Below are positions 1-11,060 of a stretch of 64,000 bases of DNA, piece after piece. A program made the position numbers and the translations under genes. Each line of letters starts with the position of its first letter. Position 1 is the stretch's first letter. The notes beneath the pieces are model-generated. The model saw nothing but the letters and a program-made list of their open reading frames with translations. It did not search any database and was not told the origin of the DNA. The DNA comes from Heligmosomoides polygyrus polygyrus (taxonomy: Eukaryota; Nematoda; Chromadorea; Rhabditida; Heligmosomidae). The stretch is from the NCBI GenBank assembly GCA_947396885.1, contig OX377206.1:10036778-10100777 (forward strand), read 5' to 3'.

Positions 1-267
1 TCAACAGCGCTCGGCACTTGATCCTCATCCATACCCTGACGCATTGTCCGCTCAAAATATCGCAAACATGGACAATCCGCAGCATAGGATATATTTCGCC
101 AGCAATCGCTCATGGTTAACCCCGAAGAAAACCCGGCTGGCATACGCCACCCTGTCGAAGGCATCCTTTGGCTTTAGTCCCCCTTCCCGTGACTGACACG
201 GGGCCCACGGATTAAGAAAATTATACATAGCGAGGGTAAGATTAGGTATTGACGCCAGACTGGACAC
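1..267 (-). pseudogene. Exon-like ORF, disrupted copy (A1)
   Basis: The minus strand reads an open frame with RVFFGVNHERLLAKYILCCG, continuing as 116 codons in the second copy (38647-38997). Here a small insertion near 60-75 shifts the frame and it ends soon after the CGL motif. The ORF lies downstream of the TTLL11-like exons on the same strand, so it could be a C-terminal exon of that gene, but no splice link was established. No family was recognised. It is partial because the window starts inside it. Confidence 0.3.
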
Positions 268-1591
268 TTTTTAAAATCAAACTGGGCACGTCACAAACGG
301 GAACGGTCCTCTTCCAAATTGGACTACGTTGACATTAGAGCAAACCTTCTTTAGAAAGGTCAACATAAGTTTTCGATTTGAATGATTAACTATGACTCCC
401 TTTGAAAATCTCTCGCTCCAAGACGGGAATACAGCGATTGAATTACCGTTAACTGTATTATTCCTTTAGCTATGAAAACGTTGTGCGCAGCTTATTTTAA
501 AGTGCATAAACAAGTAATTACTAAGGCTACTCAAACAAAAGGTTGCACCATGCATTCGTCTAGGAGCGAACTTCATTTTATTAATAGCAAAAATTCTGTG
601 CGGCGTTATACACTAGTCAACGGCAAAACAATAAAAATCGGTAAAAAACAGACATATTTTCACTTCGCAGCTTCAGGTAATTGGTATCTACATTATCAAT
701 CAAAAGAAAATTGCAGACGAGTGCATGGAGCGATATTTTTGCAGCACACCGAAAACTGTCGCTTTCCAGCAATCTGAAATAAGCTTGAACAGTTATGTTT
801 CCTTGAAGAAACTAATATTTCAAAACATTTCACTGCACTAGCTTTTCGGGATCGGCGAATTATAAAATTTGAAAGAAAGGTAAAGCACATTTTTTAAACA
901 ATTGAATGATTGCTTTAACCCTCTTAGAGAATGGCTAGTTAAATTTGTATGACAACGGCTTCAATTTGGAAGATGTTCAGTTCGATTTCAGAAGCGCCGA
1001 ATTTGACGCGAAAATGGTAGACTTCGGTTTCGATTCTATCCCTCTTCTGAAGTTGTCCGAGATACCGAATGGTAGCTTCATTATATGTAAGGGCTCTCGA
1101 GCAAGCCAGAATTCAGGTTTCAGCATGGAAAAAGGTACAACGTCACGAGCATAGCTTCCCTTCAAGTTCAGGAGCGCCCTAACGTCAATTGTTTCGAGCA
1201 GCGCTTCTTATTTTATGGTGATTTTCAACGGAAATTTTCCTTCATACATATTAATATGTTGAGGACAGCAAATTTGTCGATGAAGCTACGAGCCAATACA
1301 AAATCCAAGCAATCCGTTAAACTGCTGATTTTAAAAAAATGCAGTCAATTCCTTAAAACCGATAAATCGTTAACCACTAAATGCACACCCTTGATCCGGA
1401 TACAACAAAAGCAGATCACAGGGGAGTCCATGGAAGCGGTATTCATTCCGTTCCGTGCTTCAGGCAACACATTAACACGGCGTGTAGCTCTGGGTCGACT
1501 CGCCGATCACTGCTATTCGTAGACGAGTTGGCCCAGTGCTCAATTTGCAGAGGTGGACGATATGCATGTTGGGAGAAGACATCACACCAAC

Positions 1592-4500
1592 CTCATCGAC
1601 AATGCTCCTGACCTTCTCGCCCTCCTCCGGGACATGCTCCAGGGTGAGCGATGGCGATGCGTTAACCTCGAGCAGCATTGGGACTCCATCGTCACGTACA
1701 AGAATGTCGAGCCCAAGTAGCTGCAGGAAGAAGGTTACATACAGCTAGACATAAAGTTAACCAGAGCTTCGTTGCAGAAGCACGAAAGCAAAACCTGGAA
1801 GCATTGTGGAGCGTCGCATCCGAAGAACCAACGTTCGTAATTGATCATGATCTCCGGTATCATGGCAATTATTGTTTTCACAACAATAATTTTGATTTCG
1901 CGCCATAGTCGTTTGGAGTTCATGCCACACTTTTCCATTTGATCCAAAACTACAGACATCGGCCGCTTGTTTGCTGAAGTGGTTCACCAACTGCCATCAC
2001 AGACGTTCAGTAAGACTTTTTCATTGACGCTTTAAGTGACAGACAGACTTACCGGTATATATGTCATCACGACTGGATGGGTGCTTGTACTCAGAGTGGA
2101 CTTTGTTAAGCGAGTAGTTGGTCAACTGCGAGAATAAATTGGTGCCCTTGGTCACCATCGGCTTCTCGTATTCCTCGGTGCAGAATCGAGCCAAACCTAA
2201 ACATCGGTTACTTTACGTTCGAGTAGAGGCACAGCTAATGATCACTGTTCAGTGACCCACACTGTCGTACCACGAGCACAAACCATTAAATGATACCGGG
2301 TAAAGGACGACGTTAATCAACTCCGCTTTGGGATTCGCCACGCATTCCAATTCTACAGGATATCACAGAGGCAACTTGAATGCCTATTTGACCTGTACAG
2401 TGGCACACGGTGACCATAAAGAGGACAAGTCAGTATTTTATCCTTCCCACCAGATGCCAGTTAGCCGCCCCGAAGGTTTGGTTGGCTTGGGCGGGAACCG
2501 CTGAGCCATGAATGAGTACATGTAAAAGTCGCCACCCCCTCCAACTACGCTATCATTGCCCAGGATATAGAGTAAGTCTATGTAACCGTTCCCTGACCTT
2601 GTTTTAAACCTCTCCTCTAAGGTTGGAAACAGGGTCAGAGATACGGCGCCCTGCCGAAGTCAAAATACAGTCCACTTTGAAAAAAAAAACACAAGAGTCG
2701 CTTCTAACAACAAAGGTGCCAGCAGTAAATCGAACCGCCGCGCACTTTCTTGCAAGACCGCATTGCTATCCACTCGGTCATCCAGTAGCTGCATGCCAGA
2801 TTACAAATAGCGGTCCAACTCAGTCTTCAACCGCTGCGACTCGAGTTTTCGCTATTTCTGATATTCTAAAAGGCCCACTGGAAATTAGTAAAGCACTTCC
2901 ACCGTCCGGATCTCTCCCGCCTGTACCTTACAATACATTTCAGGTCACATTAGAAAACACCACGTTTATATATTTGATTGCTGAGTTAGAAGGAAGCACG
3001 GGCAACAATGTAGTGATTCTTCGACAAAGCGCATCAGGGACGTTCTTCGACATCCTACAAAATCTCACACAGCTGCTTCAAAGCAATGCTCCTTAAATTT
3101 CATCAAAGGTAAAGCTAGGTCACCTGATATACGATTACATATATACCAAATCACCGACCATTACCTGCTAAATGTGTAATCTAACAGTTATTTTCGTTAT
3201 TAGCAGCAGTTTCTTTAAATGAGTGAAGAACTCTTTCACAATCTGCTTAAGATACACAAATGCTTCTCTCATGATGCCACATGAGCGCCAATTGACTGAG
3301 ATGCCAACTAACTAGCTCCAGGAGAATAGACTACTTTCTCAGACGTTGCTTGCGCGCGACACGATTTCAATCGATTGGACACATTGGCAGCGTCTGCTGG
3401 CGAACGCATTTCAAGACGTACGCTGCACACTAAAAGAGTGCACAAGAACCGAACAGCTCGACCTAAACCTGTGCAGACATGGAAGAACCGAACGCGTACT
3501 GGAGAATTTGCTAGCTGAGAGTCATTCTCTCTCACTCGTTAGCACGGCCAGGCTTAATGTGAAAAGTATAAGGAAGAGCGAAAACCACATGCTAGCCGAA
3601 ATAACGTGCCCTCAAACAACGACAACGCACCTTCACGAGAGACGTAGATCTCCAGCGGATTGATGCTTTTCAATACCGCGTACACACGGAAATCGAACTT
3701 GAGTTTATCCTCCATGAGAAACGGGTTTGTGATGTACTCCTATAACGAGTTGGTTTCAAAACGGCTGGCGTAAAATGAGCGACTGTTTTCTCTATGCATA
3801 TTCCACTTTGCAAAAGCATCTTTTAGAACTTGGCATTCTAAGCTTTCGACAACTTAGATGATGATATTCTTCTGAGATACTGCCCGCCAACTATCCCTGG
3901 AGAAAACAGATAGCCTTTTCCAGGACTAACTCCAAAGGCAAGAAAGAGAGAGAGTGGGATACTAACCTGTACAAGCTGACGCTTGGTGATATCCCTAATC
4001 TGGCTGGAGTCGTCAATCATATAGATTTCATGCCCCTGTGCCCCTGAAACAACCAGGTCACAATCACTATCCGGTCCCTTCGATCTGCACGTTGAACTTG
4101 TGAAACTGAGCACTGGCAGCGTATAAGGCCATGTGCTAGTACACTCTTACAAAAGAGGACTTCTAGGAGACATGAATTTGTTACCCTCGTCCGGTTTCAC
4201 AATAAATAGTGGCTTGTCGTCACCACCTGGAACGGATACGCTCGAAAGGTGTGCCTGAAGAGAATGTCGTAATGACAGGAATGAAGTCGAAGGTAATTTG
4301 AGCAAACGGGTACACGTGAACCAAACGAAGCACTGTCCGCGAGATATTATAGGCAATTTTTAAGCAATGATGCTAGCATAAAGAAGGAGCTGTCATGTGT
4401 ATATGGAAACACTCACCACAAACTCGTCATAATCAGCTGGCAGATAGAATGACCGTGGATAAAAACTATACTCCTCGGGAAAAATCATCTGCATAGCGCG

Positions 4501-7500
4501 CAGCGCATGGGTGAGCTTCTCTTTCTTCGCCAACTCACCCAGTCCTGTAAACTTGTCTACTGAGTCCCCGAAGATAAGAACTTCTTGGAATGTGTCAATA
4601 ATTCTGGTTTTGAGCTAATATGTACTAGCCAGAGTCCGCAGCGTAGACTTCTTTCCCACATTTTAGTGAGGCTGAACTATTAATCCTAAAAGGAATATTT
4701 TTCCGGCTTTCAGAAGTCATGAAAAATCATTTTTCTGGATTGTTGACTTTTTCTAATAGTGGGCTCCGGAGGTGGAGTGGTACCAAAAAAGTGTGCTTGA
4801 TCTCTGCCAGATACGTCTGATAAAAGAAGATCTATTTCGGTAACCATAAAGAACACATCTGACAAGGTACCAATCCGCCACATTCTTCATGCTGAACACA
4901 CCTGGCATTGAGGTGGTATAAAGAATTACGAGTGGAGTCTCTAGACGGTTTGCGGAGGACGACGGTGCTCACAACACAACTGCAGACTTGAGCAAGTCGG
5001 TGATGCCAGGCAACAGAACGATTCTGATAGATTTAACGCTGTTCCATGAACTCACGACAGAACGGCGATGGAGGGGATCAGTGACTTGTCGCTGAGCGAC
5101 CGAGAGGAAGCAGCGGAAGAGCTCTCAGCAGAGGAACAGGTCATATCGGCTATTAGTAACTCGCAGATTGGTGTAGACTAATCTGCGCATAGTGAAGCAG
5201 GCGGTAAGTGGTGATGGATTTTGGATGGTCAGTGCAGAAAGTCCTTCACAACCATAGAAGAGATTGTGAACAACATTGGCAGTCATTTAAATCCAGAAGG
5301 ACTAGTTGAGGTACTTACAGACACTTCTAATTCTCTAGCGCTGGTGACACAGCTGGAAGGAGCCTATGCCCACCAGCGGATGTGCGGAAATTTTTTTCGG
5401 GAAAAGCGCAACACGAAATGCGGTCAGGAGAACTGATAAATGGGCGGAGACCGGAAACGGAAATAACATAATACTCATTAGTCCATTTCACTTCCCATAA
5501 ACACATATGTCCAAGAATGGTGGCAATAACCAAATTGCTGTTAACGGATTTAGAAAGCGGGCAAGACAGCGGGTGAATCTTCCGCACCGACATATAACAG
5601 TAAGAGATTCTTGTATTCGTATCATTATAAGGGCTTTTCAAACATTACTAGTGTAACAAGTCCAGCTTATACAAAACCCTTGAGTAAGTAGGAGGATAGT
5701 CTTTCGAGTCTAGATTGATCGCGTTTATTTCTCGCCGAACTTCAGGAAGATAGTGTTTTAAACGCAATGAAATTTGTCATTTCATAACGAATAAGGTGCA
5801 AGAGATTTCGCTCCTTATAAATATTAAACGATCTCATTAAATGCCCCGAACGGAAAGCACTGTTAACAACATAAGATTCCTTATAAAACTCTGAACTAGA
5901 ATTGGTGTTCCATGCTAGACCTAGGATGAGTAGGGAAAATAAAAGAGAGCCTGCTTGGTTAAGGAATAGATTCTTAATTCAAACGCTCTCGAAACCTCTT
6001 GCGACCTTAGCCAATTCGGTAGTACATCATTCCCAATTAGTCCCCCTCCAAATAAACGAACCCTTCTATTCAGAACCTGTATTCGTGATTCAGTTCTGCG
6101 ACCGGAGGTCAAAGAGGATTATGATCCACAACTCGTGGTTTGAGGCATGACTCCTCAATCTCCGTGAATCTTGCTACTGTTCATCCCCGACAAGATTGGT
6201 AGCAAATCACTGATTATGGAGAAGTTGGAGTTCTAATGGGCTTAGGCGTAAACTGAACATTTATGACTACTTTAGAGAGCAAAGAAAAAGCGACTTCTCT
6301 TACTGACGGTGAAGAAAATCTCATAAGGCCTCGTTAATGCAGTGATTGATTTTTCAATAAAAAAAACACTGGAATTGTACATACTTCAGCTGCAGCAGCA
6401 GGTTCTGCTTCTGCTTTCTCGGTAAACCCCAGTATTCGCAGCGCTTCAATAGTACTGGCTCCGTCGAAGACGAGAGTCTTCGGAAGGTTTGAAAAAAAAA
6501 CTCGCAATATTTTCGGTGTTTCGCCATACGTATCCTTCATTAGAACAGAGTGGCTGGTTGAACGGAAAAGACAGTATTAGCTGCTCGTCACAACCTGACG
6601 TGAGCGCGTTAGCACCTTCAAGAAGACTTTCCAATGCTGTGCTGTCGTCCCCATTGAGGCACTCTGCTTGTTTCTTATCAATCGAACTTGTGATGTCCGA
6701 CTGTCCTGGCACATCTCCAGTGGGCAAGTTGGCAACCATTTTTGGACCCTTTAATGGATCAAAAGCAAATGGAGTGCCTTAATGGGGACGACAGCACACC
6801 ATTGGCTTCTTGAAGGGTTAAGAGCTTAGATGAGATTGTGATGAGCGGCTAATACGGCCTTTTCCGTTCAACCAGACAAAGTGACTCTATTATGATGAAT
6901 GAACGATACTGGAAACTCCGAAAACACCGAGTTTTTTTCAGACCTTCCGAAGACTCGACATGAACGAAGCTAGTTCTCTTGAAGCGGCTGCGAATGCTAG
7001 AATTTACCGAGAAAGCTCAAGCAGAACCTGAGCTGCTGTAGCTTAAGTATGTAACATTCCAGAACGTCAACAACATCTAGCTTTTAGGTGGAAAAAGAAC
7101 ACCATTAGAATGGTAAGGAATGGCTCATAGTTTTCTAGCGCCTGGATTAGCTGATCACTGTGTAGATTAGGATAAGGATAAAGGATAAAGGACGGCGTTA
7201 CTCAATCCCTTCTGGGATGCGCCAGCGCATTCTACTTCTACGGGATGTCGTGGAGGCGACGTGAATGCGTATTTGGCCATACAATGACTTGCGGTGGCCA
7301 GCCGATGAACAAGTCAGCGCTCTATCCTTCCCAGACAAGTCTGGTACCAATTCACCGACCCCGGAGGGATGGAGGGCTTGGTTGGCCTGGGCGGGAAATC
7401 CGAACCAGGAACCTGGTATCGGGTGCACGCAACAGTCGCGCCTCCTCCGACTGCGCTACACGCGCCCCACTGTGTAGATTAGAGCATGTAAAACCAGCTT

Positions 7501-7849
7501 TACTTTGTGTTGTTGGTTCGGTAAACGTGTTCCCACTACTCAGGTATGTTTGAGCAAAATTATCCGCTATCCGAGCTTCAAAATTTCGTTATCCGCCCAT
7601 CCACACTCGGTCGTCCTGATCGCCGACGAGAATCGGACGATACATTCGCGTGTGCATCATGTTAGTTGAACCCACGCTCATCACCTAACGGTCTGCGAGC
7701 CCCATAATAGCCGACGTCTGAACAAACACCATACCTGGGAATCTGTTAACCAGCGATTGAGGCGATTTCACGATCGACTTGAAATCGTGCGGGAAGGTGG
7801 CGAACCAGTACACGTTACACGGCTTGCCGTCATCGCGTCCATCAGGGTA
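1592..7849 (-). CDS. ttll-11: TTLL11-like tubulin polyglutamylase, copy 1 (partial, spliced)
   Basis: TTL-family ligases add glutamate side chains to tubulin tails on microtubules and cilia. Eight minus-strand exons were read: 7849-7735, 4544-4417, 4254-4185, 4043-3967, 3739-3631, 2196-2053, 1973-1795 and 1720-1592. All have AG acceptors and GT donors, phases match at every junction, and they total 317 codons without a stop. Family motifs appear in order: NVYW, VNRFPG, FPEEYSFYPRSFYLP, FIVKPDEGAQG (nucleotide binding), KLKFDFRVY, LEIYVSREGLARFCTE, LTNYSLNK and PMLLEVNASPSL. The stretches LEIY...GL.RFCTE and PMLLEVNA.PS resemble TTLL11 more than other paralogs, from memory of the family. The exon for the domain's first beta strands and the terminal exon after VDE were not found, so the gene may be 5'-truncated or have remote exons. 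The 3.2-kb first intron contains a SINE and another minus-strand ORF. Confidence 0.85.
2290..2560 (-). repeat. Old, diverged copy of the tRNA-derived SINE
   Basis: The sequence starts GGGTAAAGGACGACGTTA and follows the same order of blocks as the younger SINE at 7171-7467 (AAAGGACGGCGTTACTCAA, TGGGATGCGCC, GTTGGCCTGGGCGGGAA). It lacks clear target duplications and is present at the same place in A2 (about 41057-41330), so it predates the A duplication. It lies in a TTLL11-like intron. Confidence 0.7.
2623..3096 (+). CDS. Uncertain ORF, 157 codons, in a TTLL11-like intron
   Basis: This plus-strand open frame runs against the TTLL11-like gene, within its intron between the exons at 3739-3631 and 2196-2053. 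The C-terminal half has normal composition, with VTLENTTFIYLIAELEG and RQSASGTFFDILQNLTQLLQ, but no family was recognised. In A2 a one-base loss near 41635 introduces a stop at codon 82, so the frame is not conserved. It could be an exon relic or a chance ORF. Confidence 0.2.
   Translation: METGSEIRRPAEVKIQSTLKKKTQESLLTTKVPAVNRTAAHFLARPHCYPLGHPVAACQITNSGPTQSSTAATRVFAISDILKGPLEISKALPPSGSLPPVPYNTFQVTLENTTFIYLIAELEGSTGNNVVILRQSASGTFFDILQNLTQLLQSNAP
5068..5181 (+). CDS. Short acidic ORF, 37 aa
   Basis: ATG at 5068 opens a short, acidic, serine-rich frame (MEGISDLSLSDREEAAEELS) ending in TAA. It is identical in A2. A second plus-strand frame of 71 codons follows at 5221-5436 (TTIEEIVNNIGSHLNPEGL). 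The pair could be exons of a small gene nested in the first intron of the TTLL11-like gene, on the opposite strand. No homology was recognised and no transcription signal was seen. Confidence 0.2.
   Translation: MEGISDLSLSDREEAAEELSAEEQVISAISNSQIGVD
6385..6739 (-). pseudogene. First-exon-like ORF with an A1-specific frameshift
   Basis: In A2 this sequence is one frame of 118 codons from ATG (MAANLPTGDVPGQSD...) to a GAA|GTATGT splice donor, with the segment LPKTLVFDGAST.EALRILGF before an alanine-rich end. In A1 a run of nine A (eight in A2) near 6490-6498 shifts the frame. It lies inside the 3.2-kb first intron of the TTLL11-like gene on the same strand, but the flanking TTLL exons join in phase without it. 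It may be the first exon of a nested or alternative transcript. No family was recognised. Confidence 0.4.
7156..7170. repeat. SINE target-site duplication, left copy
   Basis: The 15 bases CACTGTGTAGATTAG recur at 7468-7482 on the other side of the SINE. A2 has a single, slightly different version at 45938-45951, which is the empty site. Confidence 0.85.
7171..7467 (-). mobile_element. tRNA-derived SINE, present only in A1
   Basis: On the minus strand the head reads GTGTAGCGCAGTCGG, a good RNA polymerase III A box (TRGCNNAGYNGG), and about 40 bases on GGTTCGGATTTCC, a B-box-like motif. The 3' end on the left is a short repeat of the type CCTTTATC. The element is bracketed by 15-bp target duplications (7156-7170 and 7468-7482). 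The site is unoccupied in A2, so insertion followed the A duplication or is polymorphic between haplotypes. It lies in the first intron of the TTLL11-like gene. Confidence 0.85.
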
Positions 7850-7873
7850 CTGAAGCCGTTCTTACGTGAATAG

Positions 7874-8221
7874 TTTGAAGAAGACAGCTCACAACGTTCA
7901 ACTGCGAATACTACTGTCTACCTCGATGAATCCGAGATTGTTACAGCATTTTGAAACGGCAGCTTTGTTCGTGCTGGCAAGCGACGTATCTACTGTAGAC
8001 AGGAATTCCCTCGCGCGGCGACGAAGACGTTTTCTGGAATAATGCTTGGCTTAGAAGAATGGATAGAAAGCTTAAAAGAATGCTCGTGCCTGACGACTGG
8101 TCAGGAAATGCCTTCAGCCGCCCTTGGACATTCGCGGAGGGACATACTCCATGTTAAGGAGCTTGAAGCTGTGGTTACAAAACTATATGGACTAGATTTG
8201 TTAAACAGATCTCCTAAGTGA
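7874..8221 (+). pseudogene. Exon-like ORF of 115 codons, broken by TGA in A1
   Basis: After a GAATAG acceptor-like site, the A2 copy (46345-46692) reads 115 codons to TGA, including VYLDESEIVTAFRNGSF, KRRVYRRQEFPRAATKTFSG and DILHVKELETEVTKLYG. In A1 the codon at 7952-7954 is TGA where A2 has CGA. The region lies just upstream of the most 5' TTLL11-like exon, on the opposite strand. A diverged, inverted relative of its C-terminal part lies at 8650-8890. No family was recognised. Confidence 0.4.
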
Positions 8222-8547
8222 GTTCTGGCCGGCTAGAGTTAGCGTTGCCGAGTTCATGTAGCACCAGCTTAGCTCGGTTGCGAGCTGTGGCGGCGAGGCA
8301 GTGATAGCGCTTTCGTTCTGAAGCGGTGGAGTCATAGGACCAATTCTGGGAGACGCCGTCAGTTTTGCACTTCGCGATTTATCGCCTTTGAGACCTCTTA
8401 CCCTCTTGTCAACCACATTTCAGACAAACGCTTCGAAACAAAAGGCATTTACGTTGTTCGAGCTCTTGGAAGGTGCAAATGTAGTAGGCCAAAAACTGAT
8501 ACGTGAGGATCACGTCCCTCTTACGATAATAAATCGAAAAATGAAGA

Positions 8548-8650
8548 AGGAACGGCGTCCTCGGGAATTGAACCCATGACCCCACCACTTCAAAACAACC
8601 CCGCTGTGACAGGTGGCAACCCAGTTAAGTCCACGCTACTTGAAGTCGAC
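8548..8650 (-). repeat. tRNA-like repeat (possible SINE head)
   Basis: On the minus strand the sequence contains GGGTTCAATTCCC, matching a T-arm and B box (8564-8574), in a roughly tRNA-sized segment. Copies lie at 18240-18340 and 47065-47165. No complete cloverleaf was confirmed and the A box is weak, so a working tRNA is unlikely. It is probably a tRNA-derived repeat. Confidence 0.35.
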
Positions 8651-8890
8651 AACGCGAACTCTGGCCGGCTTGAACTCGCTTAGGAGATCCGTTTAGCAAA
8701 TCTGGTCCATATATTTTGCAATCACAGTTTCAAGCTCTTCCACATGGCGTAGGTCTCTCTTCGAAGTTCCGAGTGAAGCTTAAGGCATTCCCTGATGAGA
8801 TGCGCATGCTCTCACTTCCTTTGCTGACAAGTCTTCTACCACTCCGCCATGTCCGGGAGCTTGTTTGGCTCGCGCAGGCAACCGAAACGT
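8650..8890 (-). pseudogene. Inverted relative of the 7874-8221 exon-like ORF
   Basis: The minus strand translates in part as DLRHVEELETEIAKYMDQ followed by a stop and DLLSEFW. This corresponds to DILHVKELEAVVTKLYG and the following sequence on the plus strand at 8130-8221. Stops interrupt the rest. It recurs in B1 (18340-18580) and B2 (47165-47405). Confidence 0.4.
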
Positions 8891-9187
8891 AATAGTTTGA
8901 TCTCTGCGCAATACGCCACGCCTGTTGTCACTGAGCAAGACCAGACATTTCATCCGACAAATGACTACACTGCACTTAGCCTCAAAGAATGTTCAAGGGT
9001 AATACCGCACGAAAGAAGAAGTCATTGCACTAAAAACGCAATCCAATCGTCCATACAATACATTCCCATCCCGTTGTAACGTCTTCGGATAAGAAACGAC
9101 TCGCGATTTAACGTAGATTTTCCGGCTGTCTAATCGTTACAGTGTAGCGATGCCTAATCGTTCTAGAAACGGCAAGCTTGAATTTAA

Positions 9188-9620
9188 CGAGCCAGTGCAG
9201 AGGGAAAGCATGGCTGCCTTGATGCGGGATTGAAGCCGGACGACGGTTAGTTATTCCTCTGCAGACGGCGGCACCCGTTCACAATGCTACAAGTGTCCAT
9301 AGAAGGGAAATTATGACTTGTAATCCAACATGGAGATGAACACTTGAAACCCAAGAAGAAACCCAAGAAGACTTCAGACATGTCCGACAATAGGATAGCT
9401 TCGGCATGGAATTGAAACTGAATCGAATGACCTATTCTTCTCTTGGCTGTTATTCGATTCAGTTTCCATTCCATGCTGAACCTACCCTGTTGTCAGAGAT
9501 GTCTGACCTGCTATGGACACTTATATCATTGTGGACGGGTGCCGCCGTTTGCCGAGGAATAACCGTCATCCTGCGTCAATCCCGTACCAAGGCAGCCTGC
9601 TGTCCTTCTGCAATGGCTCG
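9188..9620. mobile_element. Foldback (long inverted repeat) element, about 430 bp
   Basis: The two halves are inverted copies. CGAGCCAGTGCAG on the left pairs with CTGCAATGGCTCG on the right, and ACTGAATCGAATGACC pairs across the centre with ATTCGATTCAGT near 9440. Copies lie at 18872-19284 and 47697-48109. No transposase is encoded, which fits a MITE or foldback element. Confidence 0.75.
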
Positions 9621-10394
9621 TTGAATCCAAACGCATATTCTTCTAGAACCATTAGAGGCAATATAACACGCATAGTGAAGAAAAGATAAAGGGGTAGAAC
9701 ACGAATGAACAGAAAAAAACTCACTCGACCGAAGGAGTGACAGCCTTGTCAGCCATGGAGAACACAAGCGATTTGGAGTGCTTTGAGAAAATACTCTGAA
9801 AGATTCTTCAATTGAGCACGTAAGCTGCTTTCTCGTCCTTTCGATACATTCGATGAGAGGATCGAGATGCTTATTAACTAAAAGCTCAGAACCAAAGGCT
9901 TCCAAGCTTAGATGGGGAGGGAGGATTTAGGGTACGACACAGTAGAAACATCTGCATTCCACATTCTCTGATTCGATAGCGGATTATCTCTACAACAAAG
10001 AAGAACTAGGAGCATATGTAAACCGTAGGTTTCGAAATGGTGTAAAACTCGAACTACAACGCGGTCAGAAAAGGAAAAGGAGGAAGATGTCGTCGAGAAG
10101 TAAATATGGTCGAAACACAATTTTGATCCAGAAGGTACTATTTACGCGTCTTTTCTATGGATTCTCCCTTGTGCTTCAACGGTTCGAGGTTGTTCATGGG
10201 GGGCGTTTTTCGCGCATTGTCAGTTGCAATATGGAAGCTTCTTTTGTTCCAGGACGCTTACCATGATTAACTTTTATAGGCGTTTGGGAGTTGCACCGAA
10301 ATCCTCCGCTCATTTTCTTCTGAAATCTTGGGGTTGTTATCAAGCATTGGAAAAGTTTTCAATAATTGTTGAAACCCGAGACTTTTTTAAGGTT

Positions 10395-10940
10395 TCAAGG
10401 ACTGGTCAATGGCTCATTAACCCGTACTTGCCTCTTAATTTTAATCCCGCTCGTCACTTGATCGACGTCTCTCTCCAACTCGCCATGCTTTAAGTATCAT
10501 ACCACTAGCAAGTGCTCTTTTAGGAACCACTAACCATAAGACACATTTGTATTTCGCAATCTAAAAGGTTGCATTCGCCATTAAACAAAGAAAGAAAAAA
10601 CTACGGGCGAGTCTTCGGAGGTTACAGGATGTTACCCTAGCGCCCAATGAACTGCGGCAGTCACCGTAACGAAGTGAGTGGAGGAACGTAACAGGATTCA
10701 GCACTTACTGAAAGATACGGAAGCAACCGAGATGTCGGAAATACTATTTTCGCTACTCGCTCTTGCAAACGCGGTTCCGAGCGCGGTAGACTCCAGTCGG
10801 AAGGGTCTCGCCTTTTTTGTGCTCTCCTCCACAACATCGGAGCAGAGCAGATAGATTGGGCAAGGAAAGGGACCCCGAGGTCTTGGTAGCGATAAGTACT
10901 TGTTCATAGTTCGAGTGATAAGAACGGCAAGAGCGACAAG
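10395..10940. repeat. Dispersed repeat of about 550 bp
   Basis: The segment from GGACTGGTCAATGGC to GAGTGATAAGAACGGCAAG recurs at 20055-20605, 24424-24985, 48881-49430 and 57884-58445. Each full B copy therefore contains it twice. No coding capacity was recognised. Confidence 0.75.
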
Positions 10941-11060
10941 AGCGACCGGAGTAACTGGAGCGACTTAGGCGACGAATGTAGTGTGGTGTACGTAAATGAT
11001 TACGTACCCTACACACTATCCGTCACCCCAGTCGCTCCAACCGCTCTTGTCGCTCGAAGT
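10930..11060. repeat. Inverted repeat rich in GAGCGAC
   Basis: GACAAGAGCGACCGG and GGAGCGACTTAGG on the left pair imperfectly with CCAACCGCTCTTGTCGC and CCCAGTCGCTCC on the right, around the small palindrome ACGTAAATGATTACGT. In B1 and B2 the left arm is split by the 3.05-kb MULE-like element. Confidence 0.55.

Larger units (their letters stand above)
1..8400. repeat. Segmental duplication block A, copy 1 (A1)
   Basis: This block repeats nearly base for base at 38774-46884. Position 1 matches 38774, and the offset drifts from 38773 to about 38471 because of small indels and one SINE present only here (7171-7467). Differences are scattered substitutions and short indels, some of which break reading frames in one copy only. 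The right edge, where the sequence becomes block B, lies near 8400; the corresponding junction in copy 2 is near 46880. The block holds a TTLL11-like gene and several exon-like ORFs. Confidence 0.95.

Noticed and set aside
6385..6739. An additional internal exon of the TTLL11-like gene
   Set aside because: The flanking exons (7849-7735 and 4544-4417) join in phase to give the family motif VNRFPG-LGE without it, and the ORF starts with its own ATG.
8548..8650. A functional tRNA gene
   Set aside because: Only the T-arm/B box is convincing; no full cloverleaf or anticodon arm could be drawn, and it is a multicopy repeat.
9576..10120. Minus-strand ORFs (109 and 70 codons) conserved in B0, B1 and B2
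   Set aside because: They overlap the foldback element, no domain was recognised, and all copies are too close for conservation to mean selection.
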